From Hypsibius dujardini (taxonomy: Eukaryota; Tardigrada; Eutardigrada; Parachela; Hypsibiidae), in assembly GCA_001579985.1 (NCBI GenBank), contig LRSR01012535.1:1-50341 (forward strand): a stretch of 50,341 nt of DNA, written 5' to 3'. Shown here piece by piece: positions 1 to 11,180 of this stretch. Both the position numbers and the translations under genes were made by a program. A model generated the notes under the pieces. That model was given only the letters and a program-made list of their open reading frames with translations. It had not been told where the DNA came from and searched no databases. Each line of letters starts with the position of its first letter. Positions within the stretch are counted from its first letter, which is position 1.

Positions 1-530
1 CGGACGGACGAACACTCAGCCATCGGACGGAACGGACACGGACAGACGGACAACTAAAACACGGACAACGGATGGTCAGACAACAGACGGTCATACAGAG
101 AACTGGCGGACTCACAACAGACGGACGGACAGACAGACAGCGGGTGGACCGATATCGGGCAGGCAGTTAATGAACAAACGGGGAACGGATCGACAGACAA
201 ATAACAAACGGAAGACAACGGACGGAAAGATAGCGGACGGATGGACAACGGACAGACGGACAACGGATGGGTAGACAGACAACAAACGGACTAACAACGG
301 ACGGGCGGACAACGGGCAGACAGCGGGCGGACGCACAACGGCCAAACAAACAGCGGACGGACGAACAAGGGACGGACAGACGGACGACGAATAGACGGAC
401 AACAGACAGACAAACAACGGGCGGATCGACAACGGGCGGGCGGACAACGGACAGACCGACAATGGACGGACAGACAATAGACAGACGGACAACGGACAGG
501 CAGGCAACGGACGGGAGGATAAAACAGTCT
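1..530. repeat. Degenerate GACA/ACGGACAAC tandem array
   Basis: The whole stretch is built from short units such as ACGG, ACAACGGAC and GACAGACGG, repeated with many substitutions, and it runs off the left edge of the window. Every long reading frame here, on either strand, is a low-complexity translation of the repeat (Ser/Cys/Val/Pro-rich or Thr/Asp/Arg-rich) and is not a gene. The composition suggests a decayed GACA-type tetranucleotide satellite. It is not a telomere repeat. Confidence 0.9.
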
Positions 531-540
531 CCAGAGAGTG

Positions 541-720
541 GTAGAATAATCTGGGATCTATTGGGCCCTAGGGAGGGGTAAAATGGCCGGGGTGCTATTA
601 AACCTCTCGTTGTGTATTCAGGGAGGGGTAAAATAGCCAGGGTTCTATTGGGCCCGAGGGAGGGGTAAAATAGCCGGGGTGCTATTGGGCCCCACACACT
701 ACAAGGGAAGGATAAAATAG
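541..720 (+). repeat. Four copies of a GGGGTAAAATAGCC repeat family
   Basis: Four imperfect copies begin near 571, 621, 658 and 704. Each carries a core like GGGAGGGGTAAAATAGCC, mostly followed by GGGTGCTATTGGGCCC. Spacing is irregular (about 37-50 bp). The same family occurs in the opposite orientation at 45059-45325 and as a single core near 49487. Confidence 0.85.
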
Positions 721-1804
721 CTGTAGTCTTTTTCTTTTTCTGCTGTTGTCTTGACGGTCAACGAAGTGTTCATCCATCTGTTGTCCGTTCCGCATGCAAC
801 ACTCGTCAAGTCGTTTCTGAATACATTTTGTTTAGCCGATGGGTGCTTGTTTACGGTTCTCTACAGAATGGTTTTCCATTATGGTTCTCTGCATGGTTTA
901 CAGGTTTTTTCTTGTTTTAAAAAACCGACCTTTCAGAGTTTTTTACATTATGGTACAGCACTGTATGATTTTTTGTGGTAGAGTAATTGTGTTCTTAACA
1001 ACCTTTATTATCCCTACCAAAACCTACTGGTGATGTCAGGGCACTATAGAGGCATTTGTCTCTGGCCGAAATCAACCATACCGCTCGGTAAGTCATGTTT
1101 AGTGAGCCGTTCTCTGGTGTGCAGATGTTTCATGTCGGTGGCGGACTAGATCCCGAAGGGTGCTTCGGCTCGATTCCGGTCCGGTCGTTCGTACCCACAC
1201 CAACTGTTATTTGAGCCGTCGGTGTCTGGTCAGTGGTCAGTGCAGGTTTGGACAGTGTCGGAGAACGTAGCTTGGAAGAGTCACTTTAATTACAGTTGTG
1301 TGGTATGGGTTTACAGTAGCGAGGTCGCGGGGCTTGGAATGCGCGAGCAGGATGTGAGCATTTGGGAACTTGTCAGCAGTATACCTCTGTCTTTGGCATT
1401 ATTACACTGTAAGAGCGCCATCAGCATACTCAGTATTGTATTATATAACTTGACAGCATCTAGAATAGCTTTCAAAAAATCCCGCTTGAGTGTATTAAAA
1501 CAAATCAATAAATTATCCAGATATATATAATTAACCGAAAGTGCGGAATTTTCAACTAAAAAAACTTCAACACCAGGAAAAGATCATGTTGTTAAAGAGA
1601 TCAACCGATATATAACACACTGCACTAGAATGACCAGTTTTAAAACAAGTATGATGCGGTGAACGCAAAGAGATCCAATCAACAATGAAAAATTATCTGG
1701 AACGGCAAGCCGGAAGACCGAAGTTTTCAATCAGTCATAATTAGTGACTTTGAAGCCAGCATGAAGTGACGAGCGAGATCTGTTTGAAGGATCCCATCCA
1801 GAAA
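721..1804. other. Spacer without a recognisable gene
   Basis: No reading frame resembles a known protein, and no exon-like stretch with good splice sites was found. The right part, next to 1804, must include the 3' UTR of the P450 gene on the minus strand. No strong repeat is seen here. Confidence 0.5.
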
Positions 1805-4800
1805 TTACATCGCAGAAACGAGCCGCTCTGTGAACTTGAGCTTAATGGACTGCTTAGGAGCTGTAATCATGCGCAGGTCAATATCGACGGGACCATCACC
1901 GGCGTACTCTATCTTGAATCGGCGAATCAACTGAAATTGCACAAAAGTAAATTGGTCACTGATTGCAGAGTATGGACCTGTTGTGAGCCCGCATAAAATA
2001 TCCAGTACTAGTACTGAAGTGGCACGACAACACGGGCAAAAAATACATTGTACAGACTCGTTAACCTAGTAGACATTAGTTACAAAGATGGCCAGGAGCT
2101 TACTTTGGCCAATAGCATGTGCATTTCAGTTTCCGCCAGGCGTCGGCCTACGGTTGCCAAAAAGAACGTAAATCAGGTCAAGTGCACGTGGTTAACAGGG
2201 TGGGCCCGTCAGGCTCACACAGCAGCACTCCACTACAGTACTAGTACCAACTTACCAACACAACACCTGGGACCAAACGCAAACGGAATTGCTGCATAAT
2301 GAGCATCACGTCGCTCATCTGGGTGCATTGTTTCCCGAGCACGTAGCCACCGTTCTGGGATAAATTTATTCGGCTCCTCGAAAGTTTTCTCATCCCGACC
2401 CATTGAATACGCGCCCATCATGATTAAGGTCTACATAGCAAAGAGAACGTTAATCATCATAGCTACTTCCATCATAATACGACCGGCGCATCTTGTAGAA
2501 GATACTGTAACAAATAACGGATCGTACATTGGCCGGTATGTTATAGCCCTTAATTGCAATGTCATCTTCAAGATATCTTGTATGGAATGGAACGACCGGA
2601 TAAAGGCTGCAAATACATAAACGCAATATTTTTGCATGCTGTTTTATTTAATTACAGTAATTCCCATTTCCCACTCAAAAAAGACGTTACCGTAAAGTCT
2701 CTTTCATAACGGCCTTGACGTAGTGCATCTGCTTTAACATGTCGGTAGTAATGACCACGTCTGGTCCAGGAACAATGGCAGACACTTCATTAAAGATGTT
2801 CTCCTGGACCTGACTGTCTTGACTGATAAGGTACAATGCCCACGCCATGGCGTTTGACACCTACAAGAGAAACCATTGCATTTCGCGGTGAGACAAACGA
2901 ACTCTGTAATTCCAACGTCCTACTTTCTCTTGCTGATAATTACAGCAAGCGTCTGAGAAAGAGAATTCACTGCATGTATTGTCTGTCGCCGCGTAATTAC
3001 AGGACTAATTACCGGCACACCATAAACGACTGATGCTTAGCTCTCTTATCAACTACCGGCAATATATATCGCAAAAACTGCATGGCAGCTATAAATATCG
3101 AGCACAATACGGACAGGACACAGTTGGCTAATTACTGCAGATACTTTTGTACTAGTACTCACAAGTCAGTGCCTAATAACTGTACAGCAGGCGGCCCATA
3201 GAATTATTGCGTACGTACGAGCCCAACGCTTTTAAGACGTGGCTCCTTTGCAACTCCTTTCTTTACACATATATCCAATGCATAGTTAAATCAAAGTGGA
3301 TGCATACACTTTGGTTGCAAAAAAACGAGATAAAAACACTTTGGTCCATGGAGTTGCAAAAAAGCGGGGAAGGTTGCTTCGTAAAATGAAGTTACAGAAA
3401 GCGAATGACCTGAGGATCTAGGTTAGAAATGACTGCTGACAAAACAAAAGAACACGTGATTTTCCAAAATCAGACTAATAATAAAAATTGAGACCGAAAC
3501 AATTAAGCCAGCTATGTCGAGACCTGTCAAGCTGTCACTAACGTAGCGCCTAAATGCTTTTTAATGTTAGTGACATATACACTACTGTACGATACTATCT
3601 GCAATGTAAAGCCGCGAACTGCGCATTGAACTCATAAACTGATTGAAAACTGCGCCGCAAACATAAGCCGAATAATTTCTCAAACATCAATCGTTACATA
3701 ATCTACTCTGTATGCTTTAATACATAACAAAATACACCGATATGGATGTCCACTTTTGAAAAAGATCATACCGTGTCTGCTGCACCTGCGAAGAGATCTG
3801 TGGTCAGTCGCACAACTTCATCCATGTCAAATTGCTTGTGGGCCAAGATGGAAGAGCAAACATCGTTCACTGTTTCCCCCTTCTCCATCCGATCAATTAC
3901 CCGGTCCAAGCTAGTGTAAATGTATTTCCGCGCTAGAAGATAAAGCATGTTAATTTCACAGTTTTAGGTCGTTAAACAGACAATCAGGGTGTACTCACCA
4001 ATTTGCATGGACGTATCCATCGAGCTCAGGAATTTCTTCCACACTGGCAGCCCCAGGAACTTGGCCATCTTAGGAGGGATCATGGTGAGAACCATTGTAG
4101 TCCGGAATATCTCCTGTATGGAATGGACAAATTCCTGAATGTCTGCCGGCCGTTGATCACTCAGGCAGCCCATACGCTGATCGAATAGCACCGTCCCGAT
4201 ACCTATGTAAAACGCAACGTACACGCTGTTCCTAATGACAATGATAAAATAAGTGATGACAGGGATGGCAATTACGCGGTCTGGGTTTCGCGGTTAGGGT
4301 GGTAGGCTGTTTGGACTCAAACCCACCTAATCATAATCGGTTAACGCGGTTCGGGTCGATTTTCAAACCGAACCACCTAGTTCGAACCGTTACACTAACG
4401 GTTTACGCGGTTTGGATTACGCAACAGGAAATTGGATAATTTTTTGATTTGGATTATTTTTGATTTTTGATTCATAATTTTCATAATTAATTAATTAATT
4501 ATAATTTAATCGTCCACGACTGGCTACTTGAAGCCTACTTGACAGATTCCACAAAAATTCATTTAGAATTGAGCTAACCGAAAAACAAATGGAAATTGAG
4601 ATTTGTCACTATGCAAATCATACTATCGGAAACCAACACATCTCTATTAGGAGTATTTTCATTGCACGTATTAAACCGGTATTTGTACATGCAGAAATTT
4701 GGGGACTTTCCCCATCTGAAGGGCTTGAATATGTAAACCGGTTCGTTATCCGGTTCGTTATCCGGTTCGTTATCCGGTTCGTTATCCGGTTCGTTATCCG

Positions 4801-7347
4801 GTTTGCGGTTCGGTTTGTAGGTGGTTCAGTTCTCAAACCGCGTAATCACTGACGGTTTGGATTTCAACCCGGTTCAAAACGGTTTGGGTTGATTTTCAAA
4901 CCGCGTCACATGGTTCGGTTTGAAACGGTTCGTAGCGCAATTGACATCCCTAGTCATTACTTTAAAATGCGCTATTAATAATAGCTCGAATAAAGCACAT
5001 TTCATGAGATAATAATTACATTCGATTGACCAGTTGAACATTTCCACTTCCACTTTGTCCACCACACTGTCGGGCCCCTTGATCCTAATCCACCGGTCAA
5101 TGAGGTCGTCGATTGTCTCGTTGATACGCTCGGTGAACTGGGGGACAGTCTTGGGATGTAGAAGGAGTTGATTCATCACTCGCCTCCGGCTCAGCCAATG
5201 TTCCCCATCCCTGTATATACAACATAACTTATTACTCTCTTCTGGACAAGAAATCCTCTCGCCAGGAGAAGTCAAGCTGCTGCTCAGTAACTGGTCACAA
5301 ACGGAGGAAGAAACAAACATGCGGAAACAAACATGCGGAATCGAAGAGATTTTACAGAGATAATCATGTATTTCAACCAACAGAATGAGCATACCGGGAC
5401 ACATTGATTCAGTTTGTTTCTTAATACATTTACATATTACACATTTTAAATACAAATAATGTGCCACCAATGGGGGGGGGGACCTTTGCAATGTATTTAC
5501 ACAGTTCCCTGTTCTTCCAGTTTACAAAAAGCCTGATCTGTTTGTGGTCAATTTAGATTTAATAACTATTTATTCGTATATACAATGTAATAATGTGCAG
5601 CTACTCTGTAGGAAGTTTAGCAGAAGCGTCTGAACAAAGCGTAATTCTGTCTCCATGGGCTCTCAAAAATTCCAACCTGTTCACGTATGAAAAGCAAAGA
5701 ATGCCACACCCAACTAAACCGGAATGGACGGGCGTGACCAAAAAATTGGCGGCTGGCCTGTTACACCAGCTATGGCTTCCTCATTTCTAGTGCAAAACAT
5801 GCGATTATAACATAGTAATAACAGCCCCAAACGCGTCTCTTCTCAATCAGTACCATATGTGAACGCTATCCAGATGCACCTGTAGACGTCTGGCAATTGC
5901 AATTAGTATTGGCACACTCGAGCGACTTCTGCTCATCTTTCCGCCCAAGGCCGAAAAAGGCCAACTACAGTGCATATCGTCTACGCCAAGGAAGGAAGCG
6001 AAAGCAAAGAAAAGAGAAATGAGTTTTTGCGATTGACTGTCCTAACTGCACACTTCTCGTTATTACCCACAATGACATTTCGTCACTCATCTGACTTCGG
6101 TACTACTGTACATATGCATCTCTGGTCAGTCGCGTGGACATGCACGCATGATTGCAATCACTTTTCTCATGCTAAACCGGCTGGTATCTCCGTGTGTCAT
6201 GTACACTGGGGGAAAAACAGTTACTACATGGCTGTATGACTTTCGCATCACCTCCAGCAGCGGGATGTGGTACGAGAACGTCTATTTTGAAAGTCATTTG
6301 GAAAGGAGAGCGGTCGGCTTTTGTCACGTAATTTATCATCCACAACCCGAAGAAAACACACAGCGGCACTGCTGCACTCGACTCCTCTAGGACACGACGC
6401 GGTCACTTTTTATAGACAAACAAGCAATCACCTGCACTTTGTCTCTAGTACCTGATCTGATTCTGAGATTGACGCAACAGACCAAAGATCGCGATCTCGA
6501 TCTGCGAATAAGCAACAAAATCGTCCACGGACAGAGTGTGAGCCTCTGTATTTGCATATCGGTGCGTGGGGCGGTAAACCGTATTAGAGAAACCTCAAAT
6601 TTAAATTTAAAACAAAAACAAACAAATTAATTTTAGGCTTTTTATTTTGCGCTTTATTCTACAATTGGTAGTACAAGTCATAATTTACGGCAAGCATTTA
6701 CGGAACCGGAACAAGCACTGCAAGTGCACCAAATCCAGGCACATATTCCAGACATTGATAAGAAGAACTTACATGAAGAATAGTCCCCGGGGTTTCTTTG
6801 TCATTTCACGGTGAATAATCCAAGCTTCCGGGATCATGTGTCGTGGATGCTTTCCCTCCTTCTGCAGGACGCTCTCCACATCCTTCGGGTCAAAGAGGAA
6901 GACAGCATCAATCTTGCCCAACTTCTCACGATAAATGGGTCCCAGCTGGCGGTAGCGCATGTCGATGTACTCGTGAATACGAGTGACGACTCCATTGCAT
7001 ATGGCTTCTATCCATGTGCCGACAATCGGCCAGCCTCGAGGTTGAGGAATTTCCTCATATGGACGGACAGCAGTGGCCAGAGCAGGAGAGACAATCGTTT
7101 TTGGATTGCTCATAGGACAAACGCCGTGGCGGGGGATATTTCTAACCACGTCGGGAGCCGGCGTTGTGAACGAAGAATCAGGCGAAGAAGCGGCACCTGA
7201 AAAAGAGGCCGGCAGACGACGCGAGTCGGGATCGCCATGACCAGTTGAGACCATCGCTCCTGCAAGATGAGGACAGAGGCGTGCCACGAATCCGTTTGTT
7301 GCGGTTGCAGCGGCGCTGAGGGCTTGACGGGAAACTATATTCACCAT
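1805..7347 (-). CDS. Mitochondrial-type cytochrome P450
   Basis: A haem-thiolate monooxygenase of the animal mitochondrial clan (CYP10/11/24/27-like). Nine exons on the minus strand: 6773-7347, 5020-5210, 4002 region as 3999-4202, 3772-3932, 2691-2860, 2528-2606, 2256-2430, 2104-2147 and 1805-1930. They give 574 residues in one open frame. The start at 7347 opens a basic, Ser/Ala-rich leader that suits mitochondrial import. Conserved signatures are PRGWPIVGTW near residue 132, an I-helix AGAADTV around 372-378, the ExxR pair KETLR (E431, R434) and the haem loop FAFGPRCCVG (residues 510-519, ligand Cys517). Family knowledge places such enzymes on the matrix side of the inner membrane, fed electrons by adrenodoxin. 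The substrate cannot be inferred. The protein is somewhat longer than the usual 500-530 residues because of its leader. Intron 2 holds a transposon (4261-4951). Intron 1 (5211-6772) and the 0.9 kb intron 2861-3771 hold nothing I recognise. Confidence 0.93.
4261..4951. mobile_element. Non-autonomous inverted-repeat transposon in P450 intron 2
   Basis: The left end reads AGGGATGGCAATTACGCGG. The reverse complement of the right end reads AGGGATGTCAATTGCGCTAC. Further inside, both arms keep matching as degenerate CGGTTTGGGT / TTCAAACCG blocks, so the element is a long imperfect palindrome around an AT-rich centre. Positions 4739-4802 hold about five copies of the 12-mer GGTTCGTTATCC. The flanks AGTGATGAC and AGTCATTAC match at 7 of 9 positions and may be an old target duplication, but they are also quasi-palindromic, so this is unsure. 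There is no transposase frame. The element shares its end motif with 21373-21869. Confidence 0.8.
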
Positions 7348-8358
7348 CTTGTAACTAATTTCTGGCTGCAAAATTAGCAAGCGATACGCGGGGTCGACGT
7401 GCAGGGAGCGGTCCCGTCGACAAAAAAGCACAAGAAATTCCGAATGATCTTGACACTGGTCACACCATCTGCGAAGATTTTAACTTGCTTTATTGCGGAC
7501 AGAGCGAGATTTTATACGCGGCACATCACTGTACTACTACTACTACTCGTACGTGTACGTGCATTTTTTTACTGATAGCCTCGCCAGCTGACTCTCACTG
7601 GTCTGCTTTGACACACCACCAGCAGTCGCATTAACCCTGCCCTCCGGCTCTCTCTTTCTCTCTCACGGTTTACCACTGGAAGGCGGCGCGGCAGACGCTG
7701 TTTTGACCAGACATTATCATTATCTGTTCTCTCTTGCACTCACATTCATACTTTTAACGTTTTTGACCGCTCCCTCATTAATGATGCTATCTGCTAATTG
7801 GATCCTGTGAGCGTATAGTATTGAGGGACCACAGTTAAAGTAAATTGCTTGTCGCATAAGTGGAGCGTTCCCTATTTCCCATGACAGGTACAGAGTAATG
7901 GTACACAGGCACTCCAGTCCGAAAGTCCGAAACCCTTGGTGAACAAGGGCGCGGCAAGTGACGAAGCGTTTGCTTTGGGTTGTAGCACACCAGCGCATTA
8001 TTTACGGTGAGATTGCGTAGGATGCGCGTGGACGTATCCTGGTTTATTTTGCTGATGCATGCAACTTTTGAGTGATTGTGCCTTGAATCTTATGCAGCGA
8101 GGCCCGCTTTTTTCCGCGTGTTTATGCAATGACTTACAAGAGATTCATGTGAAGATCAAGCTGGTCTTGAGGATCAAACCTTATTATGTCCACAATGCTG
8201 GTACTGTACACTTGAAGCCAGTCACGCCAGACCATTCACACCGGAAGTTTGCATTAAAACATGAGTAATTTTTGGTAGCTGGTCTTATTTATAGTTCCTT
8301 ACGGCGGTGGGAGGGCTATTTCGTTAACATATTGACTACGAATCACAATTCACATTTA
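7348..8358. other. Upstream region of the P450 gene, no other gene seen
   Basis: This should contain the P450 promoter and 5' UTR, read leftward. No convincing TATA box or further exon was found. A small CTACTACTACTACT run lies near 7526. Reading frames here are short and resemble nothing known. Confidence 0.4.
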
Positions 8359-8618
8359 CTGTACGCTCCCGATCCCAGGGGTCGATTATGCCCCACCCCC
8401 GCTGATTCACATGAAGCTTGAGCGGATCGTTCAATTCCGTTCACTTATCCATAATTGTCCCGTTGGTTTTTGCTTGACAGGCTATGCTACCTTGCTTGAT
8501 TGAAATCGAAATTATTAAGTCAAAAAGTTTAAGTGAATCTGAATGAACAACCAAGCGAGCGACGGAACGTGTTTTCGGGCCGGACCTAGAATCGACCCTT
8601 GAGATCGGGAGCGTACAG
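8359..8618. mobile_element. TA-flanked MITE (CTGTAC ends), 260 bp
   Basis: Terminal inverted repeats of about 29 bp (8359-8387 and 8590-8618) begin CTGTACGCTCCCGATC and match with two mismatches. A TA dinucleotide flanks each side (8357-8358 and 8619-8620), as expected for Tc1/mariner-type insertion. No transposase is encoded. The ends resemble those of the elements at 32215-32359 and 43636-43802. Confidence 0.85.
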
Positions 8619-8842
8619 TACAAGGATAGACCATATGTTGTTTAGCTGATAAATACACCACCTACTGGTATTTTTGCATAAATACGCCCAGCATTGTGGA
8701 AGGGGGATCACGAGAGCTCTGTACGTGTCCATAACCTATTAAGGGGTGGGCATTCTTCCGATAGTGCCAGACGCGTAGCATCACAACTACCGACAGCCAC
8801 GCCCTGGGTACTGAGTCTTCCTCAACAGTCTATGCCTACGAC

Positions 8843-8936
8843 GCCACACCACACCAAAAGACACCATACCAAAAGACACCATACCAAAAGACACCACACC
8901 AAAAGACACCACCCCAAAAGACACCACCCCACGGGC
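8843..8936. repeat. 15-bp minisatellite, about six copies
   Basis: Units of the form ACCAAAAGACACCAY are repeated head to tail with one or two substitutions (CATACC, CACACC and CACCCC variants). Because the unit length is a multiple of three, open frames on both strands read through it; these are artefacts. It lies in the P450 to cathepsin B spacer. Confidence 0.9.
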
Positions 8937-9440
8937 CGGATACTTGGGCGAACCGTACATTAAGTAACTTTTAACAGATGACAGAACTCGAACCAGACCA
9001 AAATACAATGCAAAGAGGATTTGCAGACGAGCCATCCATTAATTCCTAACTACTACAGTAGTACGCATCGTAGGCTGCTGACGCACGTTCTCACACCGCA
9101 CCGCGGTACAGTAATTACGGGAAGTGTAGTGAAGCGTTTCTTCTCCTTTTTTGTGCACAAATCGTGACACCATTCACCTGCGCATGCATCGGTCTATAGG
9201 ACTATCAGGGAGCGTCGTTCTGTGCGAACCGATTGTGAGGAAGAGCTACTTGCGTGTATTTTTTAAGTAACAAATAGGGTCGGGTGCGGTGTGGAGAGAA
9301 TTCTTGCACATTGTAACTGCAAAGGGTGAATGCTCCTGTTGTGTAATGTATATACTAGGCACGCGCGGTAAAGATACAGTTGTATTTTTGGAAAGCGAAT
9401 TAGTACGCAGATTATTTAGTGGAATATGCAACCGAACTGT
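8937..9440. other. Spacer, nothing recognised
   Basis: No gene, RNA gene or strong repeat is visible between the minisatellite and the large hairpin. The reading frames are short and without family resemblance. Confidence 0.4.
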
Positions 9441-9674
9441 GTGAGGTGAAATCTGTATTTCGGCTCACACTCCAGTTGATCGTTAAATCGGCTCACTCAT
9501 GGGTTCTCTTCGATGGCAGCTGCTTGATTGTTTGATTTTTTCTACTATATATCCTAGTATGCTATAGCACTTATAAAAATCAAACAATCAAGCAGCTGCC
9601 ATCGAAGAGAACCCATGAGTGAGCCGATTTATCAACCAAGTGGAGGGTGAGCCGAAATACAGATTTCACCTCAT
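9441..9674. mobile_element. Large hairpin element, 98-bp arms
   Basis: Arms at 9443-9540 and 9575-9672 are near-perfect reverse complements separated by a 34-bp AT-rich loop (9541-9574). The inner part of the arms, including ATCGGCTCACTCATGGGTTC, pairs without interruption; a few mismatches and a 1-3 bp offset occur near 9470-9486. The pentamer ACTGT sits directly outside both ends (9436-9440 and 9675-9679), which would fit a 5-bp target duplication. It could be a foldback MITE, a hairpin-RNA source, or both. There is no coding potential. Confidence 0.85.
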
Positions 9675-11180
9675 ACTGTTTATTTACGAATTGCAATAAA
9701 TTAATGAAAAGAGTATGATAGAGTGATCGGCTGACCTTTTGACAGGTAAGGTTCGCACTAGCGCACACTACACAACCGTGAAGACTTGCATATTTACAAA
9801 TACAGCGAGCGCAAAATAACGTTTCTGAAAGAGCGAAAGTGAATGACCGGAGAAACGCGAATCTTTATTGTTATCATAAACAATCGCACGCTCACAAGCC
9901 GCTGTGAACAAATTCATGATCATGCGGCACTTATCGCCGCCCAACAATCACTCCACATTGAACCAGTAGAGGAATCTTTAGCTGCAGACCGTTGCACCCT
10001 TCACAACACAGTGCTTTCATGTCATGCGACAAAGAAATGCACAAATGAAGAGTGACGCCGCGATCTTCAAAGACGGCAGTACTACCCCGAGGCCTAATGG
10101 ACCGGATGTCCATCCCAGCAAGGACCACCATTGTCCGTGTCGTATGCAATAGGATTCATGCAACTCCAAAATACAGATAGTACAGCGTCCACCGTCATCG
10201 AAGTACCCTCTCTGAAACGTCATTCTTAACTGGCAACCGGAATCTAGGCAAAACCACTCCCACTTTCTAAACAAAATCGTCATATCCGTTGTTCTGAACC
10301 ATGCAATTACCCACGAACAGTGCGCAATTTTCGTGCGAAATCGACGGTTTTCTTTTCAAAAGTACAAAATTCTCTTTACAAGGCCGGTAATACCGTTGGG
10401 CATTTCGTATACCGGCACTGGGCATGTCTTTCCGGAGTGTCGGACAAAATACTTGCCATGAATGACGTATCTGGACTTAATCTACATGTACATGCACAAG
10501 AATGAAACGGATATAGTTCACTTCAGTGTACCCGCAGGGCTGGGCGGCATTTCATTTGCCATGAGCACAGCACTGTAATTATTCAAGTACACGTACACTG
10601 TATGATGCGTGCAATACACGGGCAGTACTCATTGAATTCAAAAACTGAATCACACCAAGTATGGTCCATGGCGAAATACCGGTATCATTGACAGACGGGA
10701 AACTAACCACTCATACCAATCCAAGTCCAAGTGGCCCTTGGTCAAGAGATTGCTTTGCTCTGGAGCGCAAGTGGTGCCGCCTGTCGACATCTGACAAGAT
10801 GATAAGCGATCAGCAAAGATCAGCTGCTAGAGCTATATGTAGTCTGCGACGTGTCCGGGTCCAAACTCGTGACATGAAGAATTAAGTCAACATTCGCTGA
10901 TTCGCATTGTAGGTTTGTCTTTGTCCACATCTCTCCCGTTCCATTACGGTACTTCATTCTGGTAATTTTGCTGCATAAGCTTATTACACTCGCACTTCTC
11001 TCCCCTTTTTTTATAGTCTGTTACTTTACCCAGGTACGTTACTTACTTACTTACATACTGGTTTTAATCGTTCGTTTTAGTAGCCAGGTTTGGGACTTCT
11101 GATGTTTTCGGTTGGCATATTCCCTCACGGGATCAATGTAGCTTAATTTTGCATTTTAGTTTATTCTTGCAGGAGAAAGC
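9675..11180. other. Spacer upstream of cathepsin B
   Basis: No coding segment could be supported. A splice-acceptor-like TTATTCTTGCAG ends at 11172, eight bases before the cathepsin B start codon, so a 5' UTR exon probably lies somewhere in this stretch. Its position is not determined. Confidence 0.4.

Noticed and set aside
1-530. Telomere or centromere satellite
   Set aside because: The units are degenerate GACA/ACGG words, not a telomeric repeat, and the same class recurs inside introns across the window.
2431-2504. Apparent in-frame stop and frameshift in the P450 gene between the ExxR and haem regions
   Set aside because: A different exon (2528-2606), starting after TATTTGCAG, supplies the missing segment and joins in frame to 2256-2430. 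The gene is intact.
4202-4225. Extending P450 exon 3 to an acceptor at 4225
   Set aside because: The phase does not fit. The acceptor ending at 4203 gives WSIECIGTVLFDQR in frame and agrees with the family.
8787-9035. Repetitive frames around 8.7-9.0 kb
   Set aside because: They are explained by the 15-bp minisatellite; no flanking coding signal.
9931-10283. Overlapping minus-strand frames of 72 and 88 codons
   Set aside because: No family resemblance, no splice structure, and codon content like the surrounding spacer.
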